Source: Burkholderiales bacterium UBA2459
GTDB taxonomy: Bacteria; Pseudomonadota; Gammaproteobacteria; Burkholderiales; Burkholderiaceae_E
Length of the DNA: 21,208 nucleotides
Direction: 5' to 3'
Assembly (NCBI GenBank): GCA_002342365.1
Contig: DDPV01000045.1
Location: forward strand, 166,552 to 187,759
Both the position numbers and the translations under genes were made by a program. Shown here in pieces: positions 15,650 through 21,208 of this stretch. Numbering within the stretch: position 1 is the first letter of the stretch; every line of letters starts with the position of its first letter. The notes beneath the pieces are model-generated. The model had not been told where the DNA came from and searched no databases. It saw only the letters and a list, made by a program, of their open reading frames with translations.

Positions 15650-16031
15650 GAGCGCTCCGTTGTTGTCGTCTGACTTGGACGCGGCCATTGTCGATGCGGC
15701 AATCAAGCGCTTCGAGCGAGCGGCCGCGACAAGGCCCGTCCACACAAAGGCCCGTCTTTGGCTCATACATGGCGCCGTGGGTGGCGCACACCAGAAAATG
15801 CCCGGTATCGTCGAAAAAAGCCCCTTCAAGCCAATCGAGTTCGACCGGGACGTGGGCGCAGCGGTTGAGGTAGGCGAAGTTCTGTCCCTCATAACGCACC
15901 ACAAAAGCGCACACCTCGCCTCCGGGACCCGGTATTAGGGTGCGCAAACCAGCGCCGCCGTCAACCAGTTCACTGGCGCAGCCAGCGTCGGTCCAGACGG
16001 TTTTCCACGTTGCGCTTGCTGATGCATTCAT
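15642..16031 (-). CDS. Small Rieske [2Fe-2S] protein
   Basis: 129 residues, essentially one Rieske domain. Cluster ligands are C58 and H60 (NRCAHVPVELDW) and C82 and H85 (FLVCATHGAMYEPKTGLC), with further Cys at 96 and 101. No signal peptide or membrane segment is seen, so it is probably a soluble cytoplasmic electron carrier or redox subunit; no partner oxygenase is nearby. The start at 16031 forms an ATGA overlap with the gph stop (16028-16031). The position between gph and sppA is common in Burkholderiales, but the role there is not known to me. Confidence 0.9.
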   Translation of the reverse strand: MNASASATWKTVWTDAGCASELVDGGAGLRTLIPGPGGEVCAFVVRYEGQNFAYLNRCAHVPVELDWLEGAFFDDTGHFLVCATHGAMYEPKTGLCVDGPCRGRSLEALDCRIDNGRVQVRRQQRSAHA

Positions 16032-16684
16032 GCTGCTACCTGCGAGTCCAACCACTGTGCAAGAGATGGGGTATCAGTAAAAATCGCCTCCGGATGGCAG
16101 CGGGCGAGATCCTCTGCGCTATGAGCGCCGTAGCTTACTGCCACCGCACGGGTTCCTGCGGCTGCAGCCATGTCGAGGTCATGGGTTGTATCACCGACCA
16201 TCAGGGTTTGCGAAGGCTCAACGCCAAGCGCTGTCATCAAATCCAGCAACATCCAGGGATGCGGTTTGGGTTGACCCTGGTCGGCAGTGCGGGTGGCGAG
16301 AAAATAGTCTCGCCAACCGGCTTGTTGAAGCGCCCGATCGAGTCCCATTCGCGATTTGCCGGTCGCAATGGCAAGCCGCGCGCCTTTGCTGTGTAGTCTG
16401 TCAAGCATCTCGATAACGCCGTCAAAGGCGCACAGCGCAGGTTCGAAGTGCTGATAGTGGTAGCGGTAGCGCTCAACAAAAGCTGCAACCGCGTGCTCCG
16501 GAAGATCGGGTACTGCGTGCCTGAGGCTATCGCGCAGTCCCAGGCCGATCACCCAGGACGCTTGCCGACGGTCAGGAACCAGCAAGCCAAGATCGCTTGC
16601 GGCCGCTTGAATGCTCCGGGTGATTGCGCCGGTGGAATCCATCAGCGTGCCATCCCAGTCGAAAACCACCAGTGCAAGGGACAC
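16028..16684 (-). CDS. gph: HAD-family phosphatase, phosphoglycolate phosphatase-like
   Basis: 218 residues with the HAD subfamily IA layout: nucleophile D9 and acid/base D11 in FDWDGTLMDST, motif II T108 in AIATGKS, motif III K140 in GQPKPHP and metal-binding D165 and D169 in MVGDTTHDLDMA. A helical cap lies at about 18-85. Gph proteins clear 2-phosphoglycolate, for example from oxidative DNA 3'-end repair, but close relatives act on other small phosphates, so the substrate is an inference. A GTG at 16684 is chosen as start: it has AAGGA at 16691-16695 and gives the usual N-terminus. The ATG at 16720 would overlap rluC. It lies 25 bases after rluC and overlaps the Rieske start. Confidence 0.9.
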   Translation of the reverse strand: MSLALVVFDWDGTLMDSTGAITRSIQAAASDLGLLVPDRRQASWVIGLGLRDSLRHAVPDLPEHAVAAFVERYRYHYQHFEPALCAFDGVIEMLDRLHSKGARLAIATGKSRMGLDRALQQAGWRDYFLATRTADQGQPKPHPWMLLDLMTALGVEPSQTLMVGDTTHDLDMAAAAGTRAVAVSYGAHSAEDLARCHPEAIFTDTPSLAQWLDSQVAA

Positions 16685-16709
16685 GATTTGTCCTTTCTCG
16701 AAGATTGTC

Positions 16710-17693
16710 TTACGCAGCATCGACACCACTAGCCCAACCCACGAACGCGCTGGGTAAGGCCGCCTTGAAGGCGAGTCGACCGCCAGGCGCTTGCGGCCAG
16801 GCAAGCTCGAGCTGCCAAGCGTGTAAGAGCATGCGCTTCAAGCCCTCGGCCCGCAGTGCCCGGTTGACCGAAAAGTCGCCGTATCGATCGTCGCCGAGTA
16901 TCGGATAGCCTTCATGCGCCAGATGGACTCTGATCTGATGGGTACGACCGGTTTCGATGCGCACGAGGACCGTTGAAACATGACTTGGTTGATGACGCTC
17001 CAAGGTCCCGAGTCCGCGTACCACCGATACCGCCTCGGCGCCTTCGTGGTCGACCCGAACGATTCGCTCGCCCGCGTCTCCCACATGGCGCTGCAAACGA
17101 TGACGAATCGTCCGGTCACGAAGCGGGACCTTCCCGCAGACCACGGCGAGGTAAAGTTTCTGGCTCACCCGCTCACGAAAGGCGCGATGCAGTTGGAGCA
17201 AAGCGATCCGACGTTTGGCAAGCACGATCACGCCTGAAGTCTCGCGATCGAGCCGATGTCCCAATTCAAGAAAACGCAGCTCGGGTCTCAACAAGCGAAG
17301 CCATTCAATCAAGCCCCTGCTGATGCCGCTGCCACCGTGGACCGCGAGCCCGGCTGGCTTGTCGATCACCCAAAGGGCATCGTCTTCATACAGTGTTGAA
17401 AACTTGGGTGCATTCCCAGTGACGCTGCTGGGTACAAGCTTTGCCTGGGTGTCCTGCTCGAGCAAGCTTGAAGCGTTGACATCACGAAGCGGCGGAATCC
17501 TCAGGTCTTCGCCACCCACAAGGCGGTGCTGCGCGTCGACCCGCTTGCCGTTGATACGAACCTCTCCGCTTCGAATCATGCGGTAGATCCGTGTCTTGGG
17601 CAGGGGTTTTAATCGTGCAATCAGGTAATTGTCGAGTCGTTGACCCGCGTACTCCGGATCAACAACACTGTGCCGCGCGTTGTGCCATGTCAT
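16710..17693 (-). CDS. rluC: 23S rRNA pseudouridine synthase, RluC type
   Basis: 327 residues. RluC makes pseudouridines 955, 2504 and 2580 in E. coli 23S rRNA. An S4 RNA-binding domain spans about 18-66 (RLDNYLIARLKPLPKTRIYR, then GEVRINGKRV). The catalytic domain contains HRLDRETSG (146-154) with nucleophile D149 and the RTHQIRVHLAHEGYPILGDDRYG segment (20 or fewer identical residues with the family core RTHQIRVH). RluC rather than RluD is favoured by position: divergent from rne, as in E. coli and other proteobacteria. It is the first gene of a minus-strand group with gph, the Rieske gene and sppA. Confidence 0.93.
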   Translation of the reverse strand: MTWHNARHSVVDPEYAGQRLDNYLIARLKPLPKTRIYRMIRSGEVRINGKRVDAQHRLVGGEDLRIPPLRDVNASSLLEQDTQAKLVPSSVTGNAPKFSTLYEDDALWVIDKPAGLAVHGGSGISRGLIEWLRLLRPELRFLELGHRLDRETSGVIVLAKRRIALLQLHRAFRERVSQKLYLAVVCGKVPLRDRTIRHRLQRHVGDAGERIVRVDHEGAEAVSVVRGLGTLERHQPSHVSTVLVRIETGRTHQIRVHLAHEGYPILGDDRYGDFSVNRALRAEGLKRMLLHAWQLELAWPQAPGGRLAFKAALPSAFVGWASGVDAA

Positions 17694-17969
17694 GTGGGTT
17701 ATACTGGGTTGTCTGAGTAAAGAACCGGGTGAGGCTTTGCATCTGTGATGTCAGCAGATTCTTGTCGTCAAGGTCAGCCCGAAGTCGCGCAAGAGGCTCA
17801 CATTGTGCCTCAAAGCCCCGAAATATGCGGCCCTTGCCGCCCGAAATCGGCGCCTGGCGCGTCATCCAGACAAACGAATGATGCGCGGCTCCGGATGGTC
17901 CGGGGTGCCTGGCGAGCGAGACAGTTTCTCGATCCTTACAACTAAAGGATGTTTGTTGCAGCAATGGCT

Positions 17970-17998
17970 TTTACAGACGGTATTTAACGGCTTATGAA
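17970..17998 (+). promoter_or_regulatory. Probable sigma-70 promoter for rne
   Basis: TTTACA (17970-17975), a 17-base spacer and TATGAA (17993-17998) fit a sigma-70 promoter. Transcription would start near 18005, giving a leader of about 97 bases before the rne ATG at 18102. No better pair is seen in the region. Confidence 0.55.
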
Positions 17999-18013
17999 AG
18001 TGAACTAAGCGCT

Positions 18014-18037
18014 GCGACCACGCCCGGTCGCACCGGG
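18014..18037 (+). promoter_or_regulatory. Two mutually exclusive hairpins in the rne leader
   Basis: GCGACC (18014-18019) pairs perfectly with GGTCGC (18026-18031) across a six-base loop. The same bases take part in a second perfect helix, CCCGGT (18023-18028) with ACCGGG (18032-18037) across a three-base loop. The two cannot form together. The element lies about 10 bases after the proposed start point and 65 bases before the rne ATG. RNase E controls its own mRNA through leader structure in E. coli, so an autoregulatory role is plausible but inferred. Confidence 0.45.
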
Positions 18038-18101
18038 AAGAGTGACTGCTCTCGTTCCATCAGGCTGGCAACGCAAGCCACGCGGGTGCGAAGGAGTGCA
18101 A

Positions 18102-21100
18102 ATGAAGCGAATGTTGTTTAACGCAACCCATGCTGAAGAGCTCAGGGTTGCGATTGTCGACGGACAAAAACTGATCGACATCGATATTGAGAGCGCTGGG
18201 CGAGAGTCCCGCAAGAGCAATATATACAAGGCTGTGGTCACCCGGGTTGAGCCCAGTCTCGAGGCCTGTTTTGTGAACTATGGCGAGGAACGCCACGGTT
18301 TTCTCCCCTTTAAGGAAATTTCGCGCGCTTACTTCAAGCCCACGAACGAGGCTGGCCGAGCCCGCATTCAAGACGTGATTGTTGAGGGACAGGAACTGAT
18401 CGTCCAAGTGGAAAAGGAAGAGCGTGGCAACAAGGGAGCCGCACTGACCACCTTGATCTCGCTGGCCGGGCGCTATTTGGTTCTTATGCCGAACAACCCG
18501 CGAGGTGGTGGTGTATCCCGCCGTATCGAAGGGGAAGATCGCCAGGAACTGCGCGAAACCATGGAAAGGCTCCAGGTACCAACCGGCATGAGTCTGATCG
18601 CGCGTACTGCAGGAATCGGTCGTAATGCCGATGAGTTGCAATGGGATTTGAATTATTTACTTCAACTTTGGCGGGCGATCGAATCGGCAGCCCATGACAA
18701 CAAGGCGCCGATGCTGATCTACCTCGAATCAAGTCTGGTGATTCGAGCCATCCGCGATTACTTCTCGCCCGACATCGGCGAGATCCTCATCGATACCGAG
18801 GATATTTACGAACAAGCCAGAGCCTTCATGTCGGTGGTGATGCCTGACAACATGAGTCGGGTGAAGCGCTACCACGACGATGTACCCTTGTTTTCGCGCT
18901 TTCAAATCGAACATCAGATCGAGACGGCCCACTCGAGGGTGGTGCCGTTGCCATCGGGCGGCGCCATCGTGATTGACCATACCGAGGCCTTGGTCGCCGT
19001 CGATGTCAATTCAGCGCGAGCCACCCGCGGCAGCGACATCGAAGAAACAGCGATGCGCACCAACATCGAGGCAGCCGACGAGGCGGCCCGACAAATGCGC
19101 CTGAGAGATCTTGGTGGACTCATCGTGATTGACTTCATCGATATGGAGTCGAGCAAAAACCAGCGCGAAGTCGAGTCACGTCTCAAAGAGGCCTTGCATT
19201 ACGATCGCGCCCGCGTGCAAATGGGCAAGATTAGCCGATTCGGTCTCATGGAGTTATCAAGACAGCGGCTGCGCCCTGCGCTCAATGAAGGCTCGCACAT
19301 GACCTGCCCACGCTGCAACGGCACGGGTGTGATTCGCGATATCGAGTCTTCCGCGCTTCATGTGTTGCGGGTGATTCAGGAAGAGTCGATGAAAGAAGGC
19401 AGCGCAGCGGTTCATGCTCAGGTGCCTGTTGAAGTTGCAACCTACTTGCTCAACGAAAAACGCGCCGAAATCCACAAAATGGAGGCGCGCCTGCGGGTTG
19501 AAATCATCCTCATCCCCAACAAGTACCTCGAAACGCCGCACTACAAGCTCGATCGTCTCAAGCACGATGATGAGCGGCTCGGTTCGTACCGGGTGAGCTA
19601 TGCACTGGCCGACGGTCCTCAGGAGGACAACACCTTTCTCGAGTCGAAATTCGAAGGGCAGCGCAGATCGCAAGAAGCTGCAGTCAAGGGCATTACACCG
19701 ACTGCTCCCGCGCCAAGTGCAGCCGACCGTCAGACGGCAGCCGCCGGTGCTGCACAGCTGGCCACCTCGCACGCCAAGGGACGGATGGATGCAGCAAACA
19801 GTCCAGGCCCTGCCGAGACGGCTGCCGACCGAGCTAGCCTTGTGAGCCCCGACGCCTCGGGCGAAGGATTCCTTGGGAAGGTTCTGGGTTGGTTCCGCCG
19901 AAAGCCTGCCAATGAGGCCCGTGCCGAGCAAGCGACGTCGACCACCCAAGCTGTCCTTGCAGATAAAGCCAGTCCATCGGCAGAGGCATTGCACCCAGCA
20001 GCGGGTGGCAGCAGCGCAGCGCCCGAGGGGCGCGATCGGCGCGGACGCGACCGGCGCGATCGGGGTCCGCGGGCTGATCGCGGTGAGCGCAATGATCGCG
20101 GCGAGCGCTCCTCAAGTGGCGCTGAACGAGGCGATGGCGCTGAGCGCACGGAGCGCGGCCAGCGACAGGGCCGTGCGGATCGTGTTGAACGCCTTGCCGG
20201 GTCGGAGCGGGTTGAACCACGACTTGAAAGCGGCGAGCGCCAGGAACGTTCACCGCGTCCAGAGCGCAGCGAACGGACTGATCGCAGGGATCGCAGGCGT
20301 CGCACCGAGCAGGATGATGTTCAATCGGGTCAGCTGCCCACAGCAGCACTTAGCGTTGAGGATGCGCGATTAAGCGCGCAAGCAACGGGTACGCCGATGT
20401 CCGCAGGGCCACAAGCCATGGACCCGGTACGCGGATCAACCGCTCCCGAATCGGTGCCACCCCTGGTGGCGAGCACGCTTGCGAGTGCAGCTGGTGATGA
20501 AGAGGAAGCACAAGAATCGAACGATCGCCCGAGACGTCGCAGACGACGCTCACGGCGTGGATCCGGTGGGGAATTCGGGGCCGACGCTGCAGCGCAGACT
20601 GTAGCCACCGGGGAGTCTGGAACCGAGGCTGCCGCGCAGGCGACAGCCGATACCGAGCAGAAAGCCGAGGTGGATACCCCAATTCAGGCCGCGGCTGATG
20701 CGCGACCTCAAGAAGCGCTCGCGCTTCCTGCCCAAGACGCGCCATCGGTTCCCGCTCAGGAAGCGCCATCCGTATTGCCTAAGGAAGCGCTCTTGAAGGG
20801 CGATAGTCCGTCGGAAGCCGATCGAACAGCGCCCGAAGCACCCCAGCCTGACCTCTCCCTGGCAAAGCCAACCAATGGCGAGCCACCCCGGGTCTACCCC
20901 CCTATCCTTCATCCATCAAGTCAGGATTTGGAGGCGCCCAAGTCAGAGACGCCTGAGCCTGTGACGACCGCGTCGCAGGAGCCGGTGACGACTGCTTCGC
21001 AGGCGCGAACCGAAGCGCCCAGCCCAGCTTTGCAAGCGATGAAAGTGGATTTGCAGCCGATCGATCTTCGGGCGAGCATCGAAAGAGCCGGCCTTGAGCT

Positions 21101-21208
21101 TGTGGAAACCACCAAACAGACCGAAGCAGAACCCATGACGGTCCTACGCAGACCGCGGGTTGTTAGGCAGCGCAAACCGGTGGTCAAGCAGGATTCAGAG
21201 CCGCTTCA
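18102..21208 (+). CDS. rne: Ribonuclease E (C-terminus cut by window edge)
   Basis: 1035 codons are present with no stop, so almost all of the protein (E. coli 1061). RNase E cuts AU-rich single-stranded RNA, matures rRNA and tRNA and scaffolds the degradosome. The N-terminus (MKRMLFNATHAEELRVAIVD) and S1 domain (about 38-120) are typical. Catalytic Mg2+ ligands are D301 (VAVDVNS) and D344 (VIDFIDM), 43 apart as in E. coli; Zn-link cysteines are C402 and C405 (CPRCNGTG). After about residue 500 the sequence becomes disordered. It holds an amphipathic helix EGFLGKVLGWFRRK (588-601) resembling the membrane-targeting helix, Arg-rich RNA-binding tracts (about 642-735 and 809-820) and an Ala/Pro/Glu-rich tail. 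The ATG has AAGGAG at 18091-18096. Divergent from rluC. Confidence 0.97.
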   Translation, partial: MKRMLFNATHAEELRVAIVDGQKLIDIDIESAGRESRKSNIYKAVVTRVEPSLEACFVNYGEERHGFLPFKEISRAYFKPTNEAGRARIQDVIVEGQELIVQVEKEERGNKGAALTTLISLAGRYLVLMPNNPRGGGVSRRIEGEDRQELRETMERLQVPTGMSLIARTAGIGRNADELQWDLNYLLQLWRAIESAAHDNKAPMLIYLESSLVIRAIRDYFSPDIGEILIDTEDIYEQARAFMSVVMPDNMSRVKRYHDDVPLFSRFQIEHQIETAHSRVVPLPSGGAIVIDHTEALVAVDVNSARATRGSDIEETAMRTNIEAADEAARQMRLRDLGGLIVIDFIDMESSKNQREVESRLKEALHYDRARVQMGKISRFGLMELSRQRLRPALNEGSHMTCPRCNGTGVIRDIESSALHVLRVIQEESMKEGSAAVHAQVPVEVATYLLNEKRAEIHKMEARLRVEIILIPNKYLETPHYKLDRLKHDDERLGSYRVSYALADGPQEDNTFLESKFEGQRRSQEAAVKGITPTAPAPSAADRQTAAAGAAQLATSHAKGRMDAANSPGPAETAADRASLVSPDASGEGFLGKVLGWFRRKPANEARAEQATSTTQAVLADKASPSAEALHPAAGGSSAAPEGRDRRGRDRRDRGPRADRGERNDRGERSSSGAERGDGAERTERGQRQGRADRVERLAGSERVEPRLESGERQERSPRPERSERTDRRDRRRRTEQDDVQSGQLPTAALSVEDARLSAQATGTPMSAGPQAMDPVRGSTAPESVPPLVASTLASAAGDEEEAQESNDRPRRRRRRSRRGSGGEFGADAAAQTVATGESGTEAAAQATADTEQKAEVDTPIQAAADARPQEALALPAQDAPSVPAQEAPSVLPKEALLKGDSPSEADRTAPEAPQPDLSLAKPTNGEPPRVYPPILHPSSQDLEAPKSETPEPVTTASQEPVTTASQARTEAPSPALQAMKVDLQPIDLRASIERAGLELVETTKQTEAEPMTVLRRPRVVRQRKPVVKQDSEPL
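20955..21002 (+). repeat. In-frame 24-base tandem duplication in rne
   Basis: Two adjacent 24-base units (20955-20978 and 20979-21002) both encode EPVTTASQ and differ at only a few third-codon positions. They lie in the disordered C-terminal scaffold of RNase E. Synonymous differences show that the duplication is not very recent and that the peptide was kept. Confidence 0.75.

Larger units (their letters stand above)
17694..18101. promoter_or_regulatory. Divergent rluC/rne regulatory region
   Basis: This 408-base region has no convincing gene; the short frames in it (such as plus-strand 17745-17945 and 17803-17997) show no family features. Small perfect hairpins occur at 17827-17840 (GCGGC/GCCGC) and 17891-17903 (CCGGA/TCCGG). 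The right part carries a good rne promoter and a structured leader. A TATAAC on the minus strand lies only 4 bases before the rluC ATG, too close for a usual promoter. In E. coli the long rne leader mediates autoregulation by RNase E. Confidence 0.6.

Noticed and set aside
17694..17726. rluC promoter with TATAAC on the minus strand
   Set aside because: It is 4 bases from the start codon and lacks a -35 at the right spacing.
17745..17997. Short plus-strand frames in the rluC-rne gap as small proteins
   Set aside because: They overlap each other in different frames, lack ribosome-binding sites and match no family I recognise.
19257..20349. Long minus-strand frames opposite rne, rich in Arg and Ser
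   Set aside because: These are shadows of the repetitive Arg/Glu codons of RNase E on the other strand; no real domain is seen.
1..21208. Cyanobacterial origin because of GCGATCGC (HIP1-like) sites
   Set aside because: Protein sequences and gene order are clearly betaproteobacterial; the motif excess is a separate observation.
1..21208. Mobile elements, CRISPR arrays, tRNA or rRNA genes, toxin-antitoxin or defence systems
   Set aside because: None seen: no transposase or integrase, no regularly spaced repeats, no cloverleaf sequence, and nearly all space is taken by housekeeping genes.

Overview
The window is a stretch of bacterial chromosome filled with housekeeping genes. GC content is moderate to high (high 50s % by eye). 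Protein sequences and gene order point to a betaproteobacterium, most likely Burkholderiales: recO-era-rnc-lepB-lepA-mucD, then fabF-acpP-fabG-fabD-fabH-plsX-rpmF-yceD, then maf, a SAM methyltransferase, sppA, a Rieske protein, gph and rluC, and finally divergent rne. I cannot name a genus. I see no mobile element, CRISPR array, tRNA, rRNA, prophage or secondary-metabolite locus.

Layout. (1) 1-5788, minus strand: mucD, lepA, lepB, rnc, era and recO (cut by the window edge) are tightly packed, with gaps of a few bases or overlaps, and read as one envelope/RNA/translation quality-control operon. (2) 5789-6453: a 665-base gap with no convincing gene. Related genomes carry the sigma-E module (rpoE, rseA, rseB) here; only a doubtful small reading frame remains. 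(3) 6454-13093, minus strand: the type II fatty-acid and phospholipid-initiation cluster. Transcription runs from yceD through rpmF (L32), plsX, fabH, fabD, fabG and acpP to fabF. There is a good extended -10 promoter before rpmF and a plausible one before acpP. (4) 13094-14662, plus strand: a maf/yceF-type nucleotide pyrophosphatase and an RsmI-related methyltransferase whose 5' end overlaps maf. (5) 14603-17693, minus strand: rluC, gph, a small Rieske protein and the signal peptide peptidase sppA, again overlapping. (6) 17694-18101: divergent regulatory region. (7) 18102 to the end, plus strand: rne (RNase E), nearly full length but cut at the right edge.

The genes form familiar functional groups. 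LepB and SppA cleave signal peptides and MucD clears misfolded envelope proteins. RNase III, Era, LepA, RluC, L32, YceD and RNase E serve ribosome and RNA metabolism. The Fab/Acp/Plx proteins build acyl chains and pass them to phospholipid synthesis. I did not find a new biological system. The points most worth a second look are the missing sigma-E module upstream of mucD, an insertion of about 32 residues in FabG (and a similar one in YceD), two mutually exclusive hairpins in the rne leader, and a strong excess of the palindrome CGATCG across the window.
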